The notes: generated by a model from the sequence alone, not told the origin. DNA of 64,000 bases from Lachnospiraceae bacterium UBA2864 (GCA_002350525.1 DEFA01000022.1:7552-71551); one strand, 5' to 3'; positions 34,139 through 42,399 are shown, counted from the stretch's first letter. Translations and numbers: made by a program.

Positions 34139-34174
34139 TACTTTATGAGAGTGATACATTTCTCAAATGATTCG

Positions 34175-34203
34175 TTGAGAGTTTTGAGAGAATTATATAT
34201 AAT
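34175..34203 (+). promoter_or_regulatory. Promoter of the 173-residue membrane protein gene
   Basis: TTGAGA (34175-34180), 17 bases, TATAAT (34198-34203), about 60 bases before the start at 34264. Confidence 0.72.
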
Positions 34204-34263
34204 GATGTAAGCGTCATATAATACAATTATTATGAGATATAAGAATAGCGGAGGAGTTTCAAC

Positions 34264-34785
34264 ATGTTGACGGACAGAATGAATGAAAGAGTGGTTAAGG
34301 CTAAGGCAGAAGGAAGTTCTTATCTTGCAATAGCAGGTTGTATACTTCTGATACTTGCGGGAATATTCCTTATGCTGACGATATCTGCATACGGTCTTGT
34401 GGTATCGGTAATAGGAGGATATCTTATCGCACATTTCAAAGAAGGATTCAGCCTTGAGTATGAATATACACTTACAAACGGAGATATAGATATCGCAAAG
34501 ATATTTGCAAAGAACCGCAGAAAAGATGTAAGAAGCATATCAGCCGACAGCATCACATATGTAAATTATGCGGATTCGGACAGAGTTAAGAATGACCTTG
34601 ATATTAAGCGAGGCAAGGCAACCATAAGAGATTATTCGGGCAAGGCCGACGACGGAAAGAATGTTGCGGTTTATTCGTCTGAAGGAGATAAGGAATCTAT
34701 AGATATAATCAATCTTGATGAAAGATGCATTAATCATTTGAGAGAAGTCCTTAAGTCAAAATGCGATATTAAAAAAGTAGGATAG
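34264..34785 (+). CDS. DUF6106-like membrane protein
   Basis: A 173-residue protein with two adjacent membrane helices (about 21-38 and 42-58) and a cytoplasmic beta-rich domain (about 60-165) containing LEYEYTLTNGDIDIAKIFAKNRR, a PH-like pattern seen in several small Firmicute membrane proteins. I believe this corresponds to DUF6106. The function is unknown. It is monocistronic between a good promoter and a 13-bp bidirectional terminator. GGAGG precedes the ATG. Confidence 0.78.
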   Translation: MLTDRMNERVVKAKAEGSSYLAIAGCILLILAGIFLMLTISAYGLVVSVIGGYLIAHFKEGFSLEYEYTLTNGDIDIAKIFAKNRRKDVRSISADSITYVNYADSDRVKNDLDIKRGKATIRDYSGKADDGKNVAVYSSEGDKESIDIINLDERCINHLREVLKSKCDIKKVG

Positions 34786-34794
34786 AGTAAAAAA

Positions 34795-34831
34795 ATTAAG
34801 CTTGATCTTCATGGATCAAGCTTAATCATTT
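34795..34831. terminator. Bidirectional terminator overlapping the end of the minus-strand gene
   Basis: Perfect 13-bp stem ATTAAGCTTGATC/GATCAAGCTTAAT (34795-34807 and 34814-34826) with a 6-base loop, flanked by A and T runs. The stop codon and last residues (IKLDP) of the minus-strand ORF lie inside the hairpin. Confidence 0.9.
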
Positions 34832-35042
34832 TAAGGCCTTTATACATTTTGGTATATATACTTTTTTCATCTTTGTAAAGATATATTCCGCGGGCTCCGT
34901 CACGTATGATGTATGCGTACTTATTCTTTTGGATATTCATGTATAATACTTCCTCAACGTTAAGCTCTTCTGCTTTAACTTTGGCAGTATACATATTAAC
35001 CGGTTCCAGTTTATACTTCTTAACAGCCTGTTCAACAGTCAT
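34809..35042 (-). CDS. Small protein of unknown function (77 residues)
   Basis: A 77-residue protein of alternating charged and hydrophobic residues, probably alpha/beta: MTVEQAVKKYKLE at the N-terminus and a beta-rich centre (KNKYAYIIRDGARGIYLYK). No family recognised. Evidence for coding is a strong ribosome binding site (AAGGAGGGGG before the ATG on the minus strand), a near-consensus promoter at 35088-35116, and a terminator that overlaps the last codons. Confidence 0.8.
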   Translation of the reverse strand: MTVEQAVKKYKLEPVNMYTAKVKAEELNVEEVLYMNIQKNKYAYIIRDGARGIYLYKDEKSIYTKMYKGLKMIKLDP

Positions 35043-35087
35043 AACGCATCCCCCTCCTTACTGCACAACAGCCCAATATTTAACTAA

Positions 35088-35116
35088 AGTATAGGTTAAA
35101 AAAATAGTAAAGTCAA
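35088..35116 (-). promoter_or_regulatory. Promoter of the 77-residue minus-strand gene
   Basis: Minus strand TTGACT (35116-35111), 17 bases, TATACT (35093-35088), about 45 bases before the start codon. Confidence 0.75.
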
Positions 35117-35144
35117 CAATCATGTATTGACGCAGGAGTAAAAA

Positions 35145-35816
35145 ATGAGTGGTAATTTTCTATATCAAAAATTTGAAAAACAGCTTGACGAGGTTGATAA
35201 GCTGACATCGAAACCGAAGCTTCTTCTTCATGCCTGCTGCTGTCCCTGCAGCTCGCACTGTATAGAACTTCTCGAGAAGCATTTTGATATTACTGTTTTT
35301 TTCTATAATCCCAATATTGACGAAAAAGCGGAATATGAGAAAAGACTTGAAGAGCTTATAAGATTTTCCGGTGAAGCGGAGTTTGCAAGGAATATAAAGA
35401 TAGTCCGCGGAGAGTATGAGCCGGAGCTGTTCCATGAGATGGCAAGAGGAATGGAGAATCTTCCGGAAAGAGGCGAAAGATGCTACAAATGTTATGAGCT
35501 TCGTCTCGGACGGACTGCGAGATATGCAGCGGAACAGAGGTTTGATTTCTTTACCACAACACTTTCGATAAGTCCTTACAAGAATGCCGAGTGGATCAAT
35601 GAAATAGGAATGAGACTTGAAACAGATATGAGAGAGAAAAATGAGGACTCGGAAAGTAAGATACCGGTATTCCTCTTCAGTGATTTTAAGAAGAAAAACG
35701 GATATAAAAGATCAATAGAACTTTCAGCTGAATATAATTTATATAGACAAGATTACTGCGGTTGTGTATATTCGAAGATAGAAAAAGAAAGAAAAGCTAA
35801 AGAAAAAACAGTATAA
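35145..35816 (+). CDS. queH: Epoxyqueuosine reductase QueH
   Basis: Catalyses the last step of queuosine synthesis in tRNA, reducing epoxyqueuosine; a cobalamin-independent alternative to QueG. The defining cysteine motifs are present: HACCCPCSSHC near residue 28, ERCYKCYELRL near 110, and QDYCGCVYS near 205, which hold an Fe-S cluster and a second iron. The length of 223 is usual. GCAGGAG precedes the ATG. It complements queF at 27801, so the organism probably makes queuosine itself or salvages preQ bases. Confidence 0.96.
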   Translation: MSGNFLYQKFEKQLDEVDKLTSKPKLLLHACCCPCSSHCIELLEKHFDITVFFYNPNIDEKAEYEKRLEELIRFSGEAEFARNIKIVRGEYEPELFHEMARGMENLPERGERCYKCYELRLGRTARYAAEQRFDFFTTTLSISPYKNAEWINEIGMRLETDMREKNEDSESKIPVFLFSDFKKKNGYKRSIELSAEYNLYRQDYCGCVYSKIEKERKAKEKTV

Positions 35817-35938
35817 TGATGTAAATGTCAATTCGTGAACGAACTGCGTTGAAAGTGTTAAAAGTCTGTGAACCCAAGCCACATAAGGGATTTGGTCACA
35901 TATTGTTCATACTAAGCAGTTAAAAATATATAAAAAAA

Positions 35939-35999
35939 GTCAAAAACACGACAAAAGTGTCATATCTCCATATGATAGATTATTAGACGTCAAAAACAC
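35939..35999 (+). repeat. Direct repeat GTCAAAAACAC, 50 bp apart, before the prepilin gene
   Basis: GTCAAAAACAC occurs at 35939-35949 and again at 35989-35999, an exact 11-base repeat at a 50-base interval, close to five helical turns. It lies in the 246-base gap between queH and the prepilin gene. The gap also has an imperfect hairpin at 35868-35899 (GTGA..CCAA with TTGG..TCAC). No strong -35/-10 pair and no known riboswitch were recognised. Confidence 0.5.
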
Positions 36000-36062
36000 T
36001 ATTTAATCTATAAATTTACCAAAGGGATCTGACCCGCTGGTACACGAGAGGGAGGTTTTAGT

Positions 36063-36569
36063 ATGGAGAATGACAAAGGCTTTACGTTGGTTGAACTGAT
36101 TATAGTTATAGCAATCATAGCGATACTCAGTGTTACGATCATACCTACGATATTTAGATTTATAGACAATGCCAGAAAGGCAGATGATGTTGATTCGGCA
36201 GGAGTAATTGCAACTGCTATAAATACGGCATTGTCAAATGATGAAGTTTATGATATTGTTATGGAAACGAACGTTACCGGAGGAAACTGTGTAGTTTTAA
36301 TGACGGCACTTAACGGCGATACAGAATGGACTATTGGAAACGAAATTGACCCGAATGGTGTTCTGAAAAATCTTATGGATACTACGTGTCCACCTCCGAC
36401 GCTTAAATATACGAAGGAGATTAAGTCCGATAACTTCGTTCCTGCCGGATGGGTAGTCTGTATAAAAGATGAGAAACCGGTTGTGATGGTATCAGATGGA
36501 AATGTAAACACGGGTGTAACAATGAAGGCAGCGGCGCTTAATCCGATAGAGTGCCCGGATTACAAATAG
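36063..36569 (+). CDS. Type IV prepilin/pseudopilin-like protein
   Basis: A 168-residue protein with a class III signal: short basic leader MENDKG, cleavage expected between Gly6 and Phe7, and Glu at +5 (FTLVELIIVIAIIAIL), followed by the N-terminal hydrophobic helix and a globular domain with two cysteines that may pair. No prepilin peptidase, assembly ATPase or other pilin is in the window, so it must use machinery elsewhere. GAGGGAGG lies before the ATG. The gene is followed after 21 bases by a degenerate GGDEF protein, which suggests joint control of a surface appendage. Confidence 0.9.
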   Translation: MENDKGFTLVELIIVIAIIAILSVTIIPTIFRFIDNARKADDVDSAGVIATAINTALSNDEVYDIVMETNVTGGNCVVLMTALNGDTEWTIGNEIDPNGVLKNLMDTTCPPPTLKYTKEIKSDNFVPAGWVVCIKDEKPVVMVSDGNVNTGVTMKAAALNPIECPDYK

Positions 36570-36590
36570 GTAAAAAGGAGGATGGGATAT

Positions 36591-37556
36591 ATGAGTGATT
36601 TATCTGTATTAAAGAACTTATATAAAGCTTGTGCGGCTGAGAACGGACTTCTTGCAATAATCAACCTTGACAATATAACATCTTTCTATGAAGCCTATGG
36701 TGAGGAACTGGCGGACAGACTTCATCTTGAATTCACCAGAATAATCGATGATGTTATGCGTGAAGACGATATTAAAGCAAGCCTCGGTAATGATGAGATC
36801 ATAATATTTGCAAAGAACATGAATGAGAAATCAGAGCTGGAAGAAGTTTATTCTTATGTAAGTGCGGAAATAGATGAGTATATAGCTGAAGAACTCAGCG
36901 AAGAAAGATTATCCGATCTTATAGAAGAGGATAGTCCGATTTCTATGGAGATTTCCGTAGGTGCGGTTATGGTACCTCAGCAGGGAACCGATTATACCAC
37001 ACTTTTTACAAAAGCCGACAGAGCGCTTTATATTGCAAAGAACTCAGGAAGAAAACATGAGATAGTTTATTACAGTGATGAACTTGATGCTTCGGATGTT
37101 TCGGAAGACATGGCAGAAGAGTCTGCCGGAACAGAAAAACAGATGAGTGATAAGCCGGCAAGAGGCGCAGTATGGACTGATAAGAGCGAGTATAAGATGA
37201 TCTATAATTATCTTACGAGATACATCAGTACATATAACAATTCCGCATGTGAGATGGTCATAACCATTAAACCTGCTGCAGAAAGCCTGGGTTATGATGA
37301 GTATGAGAAACTGATCAAGGACTCGGGAAATGTTATCGCAGGTCTTTTCAGACATAGTGATATTATAATGAGAGAACGAGAGTCGTTTCGTATACTTCTT
37401 GCAGAGATGGAAACAAAGAATATAATCATTATCGTTGACAGAATAAAGAAGGGACTTCAGAATGCCGGACTTTATATGCAGGAGAAGATTATACTTGATT
37501 CCAGAATTATAGCAGCAGATGGTGAGCATGATGCCTGGATAAAAGTAGCTGTATAA
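36591..37556 (+). CDS. Tandem degenerate GGDEF-domain protein
   Basis: A 321-residue cytoplasmic protein with two GGDEF folds. The first (about 1-165) keeps the scaffold (LLAIINLDNITSFYEAYG, and ADRALYIAKNSGRK at the end), but the active-site motif is GNDEI at residues 66-70. The second (about 205-320) has ERESF at about 262-266 in the same place. Neither is likely to make c-di-GMP; nucleotide binding or protein interaction is more likely. ATG 36591 is preferred because AAAGGAGG is 9 bases upstream, whereas ATG 36582 directly abuts it. It lies between a prepilin and an AraC regulator. Confidence 0.82.
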   Translation: MSDLSVLKNLYKACAAENGLLAIINLDNITSFYEAYGEELADRLHLEFTRIIDDVMREDDIKASLGNDEIIIFAKNMNEKSELEEVYSYVSAEIDEYIAEELSEERLSDLIEEDSPISMEISVGAVMVPQQGTDYTTLFTKADRALYIAKNSGRKHEIVYYSDELDASDVSEDMAEESAGTEKQMSDKPARGAVWTDKSEYKMIYNYLTRYISTYNNSACEMVITIKPAAESLGYDEYEKLIKDSGNVIAGLFRHSDIIMRERESFRILLAEMETKNIIIIVDRIKKGLQNAGLYMQEKIILDSRIIAADGEHDAWIKVAV

Positions 37557-37577
37557 CCGTTTTTTGGGGAACTGAAT

Positions 37578-38321
37578 ATGGATACTAACAGTACACTGAA
37601 TTACAGACTGTATCTACAGCGGCAGCAGGAATTCATAAGAGATGATTTCCATGCTGAATTCAGACAGTATAACCGAATAAAAAACGGAGACGTAGAGGGT
37701 GTCATAGAACGCTTCAAGATTGCCAGACATAAGTTTGAAGAGGGCAGAGGTGTTCTGTCTGACAGTCCTCTTCGTAATATGATATATCATCTGGTTGTTT
37801 CGGCGGCTGTTATCAGCAGAATGTGCATAGATGGCGGAATGGACAGAGATGTGGCCTACACACTCAGCGATATTTATATAAGAAAAGCGGATGTGTCCAA
37901 ATCAACGGAAGAAGTTCTCGACCTCATGGCTGAGATGCAGGAAGATTATGCAACCAGAATGCGGGAACTAAAGAAGATGAATACGGTTTCGAAGCATATC
38001 AGGAGAAGCCTGGATTTTATATATGATAATCTTTACAGGCAGATTACCGTTAGAGAGCTTGCGGAAAGGGAGGGACTGAGTACCGGATACTATTCAAGAC
38101 TTTTTATGAGAGAGACCGGTAGAAATGTAAATCAGTTTATCAATGAAGCGAAAGTGAAAACAGCGGAGAATATGCTTAGATTTTCGGATGCCTCTATACT
38201 TGAGATATCGGTTTCGCTCGGATATTCATCTCAAAGTGCTTTTTCTTCGAATTTTAAAAAAACCACAGGTTATACACCTAAGGCTTACAGAGATCTGTAC
38301 TACAGTAAAAGAATGTCATGA
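37578..38321 (+). CDS. AraC family transcriptional regulator
   Basis: A 247-residue protein. The first 140 residues form an alpha-helical domain with no AraC cupin signature. The C-terminal 100 residues form the two-HTH AraC DNA-binding domain: ITVRELAEREGLSTGYYSR, then the second helix set with LEISVSLGYSSQSAFSSNFK and GYTPKAYRD. It follows the GGDEF-like gene after 21 bases, so it is probably the third gene of the prepilin unit and may control it. A terminator follows at 38332. Confidence 0.92.
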   Translation: MDTNSTLNYRLYLQRQQEFIRDDFHAEFRQYNRIKNGDVEGVIERFKIARHKFEEGRGVLSDSPLRNMIYHLVVSAAVISRMCIDGGMDRDVAYTLSDIYIRKADVSKSTEEVLDLMAEMQEDYATRMRELKKMNTVSKHIRRSLDFIYDNLYRQITVRELAEREGLSTGYYSRLFMRETGRNVNQFINEAKVKTAENMLRFSDASILEISVSLGYSSQSAFSSNFKKTTGYTPKAYRDLYYSKRMS

Positions 38322-38331
38322 TGATCAGTCA

Positions 38332-38361
38332 GAGTGTCGCTTATTGGCGGCACTCTTTTTT
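38332..38361 (+). terminator. Terminator after the AraC gene
   Basis: GAGTGTCGC/GCGGCACTC stem (38332-38340 and 38347-38355, one T-G wobble) with a 6-base loop and six T directly after, 10 bases past the AraC stop. Confidence 0.88.
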
Positions 38362-38382
38362 AGTTCTTTTTACAAATAGTTG

Positions 38383-38411
38383 TTGACAAGTGTATATACA
38401 CTTGATATATT
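38383..38411 (+). promoter_or_regulatory. Promoter of the GntR-linked ABC/CPBP operon
   Basis: TTGACA (38383-38388), 17 bases, TATATT (38406-38411). The spacer consists almost wholly of a perfect palindrome, and the -10 lies within a second, larger inverted repeat, so the promoter is very probably repressed by a dimeric regulator. Confidence 0.82.
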
Positions 38412-38443
38412 GTGTATAACAGATATATACAATATATCAAGTG
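38387..38443 (+). promoter_or_regulatory. Nested palindromic operators for a YtrA-type GntR repressor
   Basis: Two overlapping inverted repeats. The first is the perfect 18-bp palindrome CAAGTGTATATACACTTG at 38387-38404. The second has arms of 20 bases (38399-38418 and 38424-38443) around ACAGA, with 19 of 20 positions complementary. They share the half-site CACTTG. They cover the spacer, -10 and transcription start of the promoter. The operon's last gene encodes a 124-residue GntR protein of the YtrA type, which usually represses its own operon, so this is its likely binding region. Confidence 0.72.
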
Positions 38444-38534
38444 CGAAAATGCTTTTAAGATAAACTCTATAGTATGGCGGTTAAGTATTACATTAGGAAA
38501 AGAGTAGAGCAGATCGATATTACGGGAGGATTCC

Positions 38535-39410
38535 ATGAATTACGAAAATGCTATTGAAATAAAGAATCTGACGAAAAAATACGACGGCTTCACGCTGGAT
38601 AAAGTAAGCTTCGATGTTCCGAAGGGAAGCATCATGGGCTTTATCGGACAGAACGGAGCCGGTAAGACAACAACTATTAATTCGCTTTTAAATATTATTA
38701 ACTGGGACAGCGGAGAGATAAGGCTTCTCGGGAGGGAGATGCCGGAACATGAGTTTGAAGTGAAAGAGCATATATCCGCTATATTCGATGTGCTGCCTTT
38801 CAATGAAGACCTTTCGGCAAAGCAGCTTACACGTATAATGCGCGGAATATGGAAGGAGTGGGATGAGGATACATTTCTCGCTTATCTCGAAAGATTTCAG
38901 CTTCCTTTTAAGAAGAAGTTCGGACAGTTCTCCAAAGGTATGAAGATGAAGCTTCAGATAGCGGCGGGGCTGTCGCATAAGGCAAAGCTGCTTATAATGG
39001 ATGAAGCGACTACGGGACTCGACCCGGTGGTAAGGAATGAGATACTCGACATCTTCCTCGAGTACCTGCAGGATGAGAATAACTCGATCCTTATGTCATC
39101 GCATATCACATCGGACCTTGAGAAGATAGCGGACAGAGTAACATTTATCGATAAAGGGAAAATCCTTCTTACGGGAGTGAAGGATGAAATCCTGGATGAT
39201 CACGGAGTAGTTAAGTGTTCCAGGAAGGACTTTAAGGACTTTGCAAGAGAAGACTATATAAGCGCCAGAGTTACCGACTTCGGTGCAGAGATAATGGTAA
39301 GTGACAGAGCGGAGACCGCCCGTAAGTATTCGGGAGTGGTAATAGATAAAACCACGCTTGAAGAAATTATGCTCTTCTATGTTAACAGGGATAAGGATCA
39401 GTGGAGCTAG
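38535..39410 (+). CDS. ABC transporter ATP-binding protein (YtrB-like)
   Basis: A 291-residue ATPase of an ABC-2 exporter. Walker A GQNGAGKTT is near residue 36, the Q-loop region follows, the signature is FSKGMKMKLQIA, Walker B is LLIMDEATTGLDP and the switch is MSSHITSDLEK. The C-terminal extension of about 80 residues is common for this subgroup. GGGAGG precedes the ATG. It is the first gene of a five-gene operon (ATPase, two permeases, CPBP protease, GntR regulator). YtrA-regulated ABC operons in other Firmicutes respond to cell-wall-active peptides, so a role in envelope stress is plausible. Confidence 0.93.
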   Translation: MNYENAIEIKNLTKKYDGFTLDKVSFDVPKGSIMGFIGQNGAGKTTTINSLLNIINWDSGEIRLLGREMPEHEFEVKEHISAIFDVLPFNEDLSAKQLTRIMRGIWKEWDEDTFLAYLERFQLPFKKKFGQFSKGMKMKLQIAAGLSHKAKLLIMDEATTGLDPVVRNEILDIFLEYLQDENNSILMSSHITSDLEKIADRVTFIDKGKILLTGVKDEILDDHGVVKCSRKDFKDFAREDYISARVTDFGAEIMVSDRAETARKYSGVVIDKTTLEEIMLFYVNRDKDQWS

Positions 39411-39433
39411 GCAGATACAGAAGGAGTCAATTT

Positions 39434-40213
39434 ATGAAAGAATTGATCGTTAGAGATATATATTTAATACGGAAAAATCTCCTGATAACATTCGGATTAT
39501 TCATCGGCTTTTTTTCAATGGGACTGATATGCATTTTATCGGCCAAGTATGGGAATATAGCGAAATATGCTTTTGACAGGGAGTTAATAAATGAAGTCCT
39601 GGAAGTATCAACGGCTTTCGGTATAGTTGCGGGTGTAATACTCGGGACTGCGGTTGAGCATATATATATTCTGATAAATAAAGATTATAAATGCGGATGG
39701 CATGAGTATCTGAAGGCATCGGGGATACGTCCGGAAATTCTGGTCGGAGTGAAATATATTATGGTGGTCATTATAGATATCATATGCTTACTGACAGGTA
39801 TAGGAGGATGTCAACTTCTGAAAGCACTATCCGGTTCAGACAAGGGGCTGCTCATCAAGGGAGCATATGCTGCACAGGAAGGCATGATCATACTTGTCTG
39901 GTTTACATCCATACTTCTTATCATCGGAGGATATTTTTCCGCACTGGAGTTTGCTTATAAGGGAAAGAATAATGTGAAGACAGATCTGATAAAGTTTCTT
40001 CCGATTATTATATTCTATATTGCTATAATAATTGTCTTTATCATCTTAGAACAGAATGAAGAAGAGAGTAGGAAACTGTTAGTGGAATTGTTTAATAAGA
40101 TGCAGAATGTGACGGTTTTATATATTGTACCGATTGTAACATCTATAGTGGTTACTGTGATCTGCTATCTGATTTCTGTGAGAATAGTTAAGAAAGAGGG
40201 GAAGCGGGTATGA
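39434..40213 (+). CDS. ABC-2 permease subunit of the GntR-linked operon
   Basis: A 259-residue membrane protein with six hydrophobic segments in the ABC-2 half-permease arrangement. The N-terminus MKELIVRDIYLIRKNLLIT is typical of this permease type. ATG 39434 follows AAGGAG by 7 bases; the longer frame would run back into the ATPase gene. It overlaps the next permease by 4 bases (ATGA). The substrate is unknown; it probably forms a heterodimer with the next gene product. Confidence 0.87.
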   Translation: MKELIVRDIYLIRKNLLITFGLFIGFFSMGLICILSAKYGNIAKYAFDRELINEVLEVSTAFGIVAGVILGTAVEHIYILINKDYKCGWHEYLKASGIRPEILVGVKYIMVVIIDIICLLTGIGGCQLLKALSGSDKGLLIKGAYAAQEGMIILVWFTSILLIIGGYFSALEFAYKGKNNVKTDLIKFLPIIIFYIAIIIVFIILEQNEEESRKLLVELFNKMQNVTVLYIVPIVTSIVVTVICYLISVRIVKKEGKRV

Positions 40214-40983
40214 GGGGACTGATATATAAAGATTTATATCTGGTAAAAGGTAAAGTCCTTGCAGGGTGTGCATCGATTCTGTTTCTTATAGCAAGCACGT
40301 ATGTGGTATATACATTTGTGGGAGGCAAAGTTTTATTCCCGATAGATCTTGCGGCGATAATAACAGATCTTATGATCGTCCTGTATGTCGGTGCATTAAG
40401 CTACGGTTATATTGTAAAGACTGACACCAAGAGACAGTGGGGATTTTACGGAATGTCTCTTCCGGGAAGTGTGAGACTGGTCGTCGGAGCAAAGTATATG
40501 ACGGTATTCATCATGTACTTTATATCTTATGGTTTGTGTGTGCTGAACGATATAATAATCGGGCTTATCTTCGGAAAAACTGTTGATATGTCGCTTTTTG
40601 TACTGATGTTTATGCTGTTCCAGATGTTTTTAAATGCTATCGAGATGCCGCTTGCATTCAGATTCGGTATGGATAAGGCTGCCGGGATCCGGATACTGAT
40701 CGTAAGTATATTATTTATTCTTCTTTCTATATATCTGCTGTTTGGAAATATAGAATGGCTTATGGCGGAAGATGGACTTGCTAAAACTCTTATCAGATTA
40801 TTTAACGGTAATACGGATCCGATTGCTATATCCGGTGAGCTGCAAAGATTTATCAAAAGGTTTACTTATATAAACTATATAGAGTTGGGTGTATTTACTC
40901 ATCTGATGGTCCTGGCATATTACATATCTTATCGCATATCCTGCAGGGCTTTCAGGAAGGGGGTGCTGAGGGATGACAACTGA
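40210..40983 (+). CDS. Second ABC-2 permease subunit of the GntR-linked operon
   Basis: A 257-residue membrane protein with six hydrophobic segments, starting MRGLIYKDLYLVKGKVL, the same opening pattern as other small ABC-2 permeases. It overlaps the previous gene by 4 bases and the CPBP gene by 11 bases, so expression is tightly coupled. The two permeases differ enough in sequence to suggest a heteromeric transporter. Confidence 0.87.
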   Translation: MRGLIYKDLYLVKGKVLAGCASILFLIASTYVVYTFVGGKVLFPIDLAAIITDLMIVLYVGALSYGYIVKTDTKRQWGFYGMSLPGSVRLVVGAKYMTVFIMYFISYGLCVLNDIIIGLIFGKTVDMSLFVLMFMLFQMFLNAIEMPLAFRFGMDKAAGIRILIVSILFILLSIYLLFGNIEWLMAEDGLAKTLIRLFNGNTDPIAISGELQRFIKRFTYINYIELGVFTHLMVLAYYISYRISCRAFRKGVLRDDN

Positions 40984-41938
40984 TCAAATGAAAGTAGATA
41001 ATAAAGCATCCGATATCACTTATGATATTTCATTATACAGAGATCGGCGCAAAAAGAAGATATACAGAAATCCCGAAAGCTTCACTAAGAAGGATATAAT
41101 TGTCGAGATAGGTGTATTTCTTCTCATAAGCTTCGGACTGATGTTTATCTTCGGATGGAAGATGAGTGCTGATGAAGGGGCAGCGGTGACAGGGTCCTAT
41201 ATGCTATTTTATTATCTGTCAACATTCAGCCCTGCTATCGGATGTATAGTGACAAGATATATCTTTCACGAGGGCTTCAGAGATGATATACTTTTTCCGA
41301 AGTTTACAGGACATTTTACAGGATATTTCCTCTCAGTAATACTTGCGCTCCTCTTTGGTGTTCTGAACTGTATATTTTTTACAGCGGTTCTCGGAGCCGG
41401 ATTCAGTATAAAGGCAGAGGGCGGTGCACTTGAAGTTGCCGCGGCACTTTCGTTATACAGCGTGACGACATATACGGCAGCATTTATCCTGATAGGCGAA
41501 GAACTCGGATGGAGAGCCTTCCTGTATGATAAACTGGAGAAGCTCGCGGGACTTCACGGATCTGTAATAATCGGCGGAATCATCTGGGGACTCTGGCATA
41601 CTCCGGTGCTGATATCAATGGGACTTAACTTTGGAAAGTCCGCACCGGGATTTCCGGTAACGAATATTCTCCTCATGTGTGTCTTCTGTATATTTATCGG
41701 GGCAATGATGCAGATGCTCCGAAAGATGACGGCTTCGGTTGTTGCACCGATCATCGCACATGCGGTTATAGATACCGTATGTAATCCGCTGGCAAGTATA
41801 TTCCTGCCGAAGGAACATGCAGACGGAAATCAGTTCAAGATAGGACTGTGTATGATCGTTTCATCGGTTATCATAGGGCTTCCGTGCTGGATATATATGG
41901 CGCGCCGGGAAAAGCATCAGGTTGAAAACATAAAATAA
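40973..41938 (+). CDS. CPBP family intramembrane metalloprotease
   Basis: A 321-residue membrane protein of the CAAX protease/bacteriocin-processing (Abi) family. The signature motifs are EELGWR (EExxxR, motif 1, near residue 176), GLWHTPV (motif 2, near 204) and IAHAVID (motif 3), together giving Glu and His ligands for a metal. About eight membrane segments follow a 40-residue cytoplasmic N-terminus. In a GntR-linked ABC operon it may process or degrade a peptide that the transporter handles, or give self-immunity. AAGGGGG lies 9 bases before the ATG. Confidence 0.92.
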   Translation: MTTDQMKVDNKASDITYDISLYRDRRKKKIYRNPESFTKKDIIVEIGVFLLISFGLMFIFGWKMSADEGAAVTGSYMLFYYLSTFSPAIGCIVTRYIFHEGFRDDILFPKFTGHFTGYFLSVILALLFGVLNCIFFTAVLGAGFSIKAEGGALEVAAALSLYSVTTYTAAFILIGEELGWRAFLYDKLEKLAGLHGSVIIGGIIWGLWHTPVLISMGLNFGKSAPGFPVTNILLMCVFCIFIGAMMQMLRKMTASVVAPIIAHAVIDTVCNPLASIFLPKEHADGNQFKIGLCMIVSSVIIGLPCWIYMARREKHQVENIK

Positions 41939-41949
41939 GGAATTAGTCT

Positions 41950-42324
41950 ATGGATATAATAATATCAAATTCTTCTAACGATCCGATCTATCTTCAGATC
42001 GTGAGTCAGATAAAAGCTATGATAATGAGCGGAGAGCTTTCCCCTGGGGAGGCTCTCCCTTCGATGCGTAATCTCGCAATGCAGATGAGGATAAGCCTCA
42101 TTACGACAAAGCGTGCCTATGAAGAGCTGGAGCGGGACGGATTCATTGAAACCTATACGGGAAAGGGCAGCTTCGTAAAGGCACAGAATGCCGAATTTCT
42201 CCGTGAGGAGAACCTGCGTCAGGCCGAAGAACTTCTCAGGAAAGCAGTGGACAAGGCTAAAATGAGTGGCATATCTCTTGAAGAATTAGCAGATATCATG
42301 AAAATGTTGTATAATGGGTGTTGA
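41950..42324 (+). CDS. YtrA-type GntR transcriptional regulator
   Basis: A 124-residue protein. The winged HTH at residues 10-75 is of GntR type (PIYLQIVSQIKAMIMSGELS, then GEALPSMRNLAMQMRIS), and only a short helical C-terminal tail is present, as in the YtrA subfamily that lacks a ligand domain and usually represses a co-transcribed ABC transporter. It is last in the operon starting at 38535. The large palindromes at 38387-38443 are the probable operator. The reading frame starts 12 bases after the CPBP stop. Confidence 0.93.
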   Translation: MDIIISNSSNDPIYLQIVSQIKAMIMSGELSPGEALPSMRNLAMQMRISLITTKRAYEELERDGFIETYTGKGSFVKAQNAEFLREENLRQAEELLRKAVDKAKMSGISLEELADIMKMLYNGC

Positions 42325-42399
42325 TTTTCGAAGAACAATGAATAACTGCAGCTGTTATATAATACATAAGCAGCAAATAAAATAGAGAGATTATGTTGT

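Noticed and set aside
27777..35144. preQ1 riboswitch for queF or queH
   Set aside because: queF follows addA without a leader, and the queH leader is short and shows no preQ1 aptamer pattern.
35817..36062. c-di-GMP riboswitch before the prepilin gene
   Set aside because: Looked for because pilin and GGDEF genes are adjacent, but neither class I nor class II conserved segments are present.
36591..37556. Annotating the GGDEF protein as a diguanylate cyclase
   Set aside because: Both active-site motifs are degenerate (GNDEI and ERESF).
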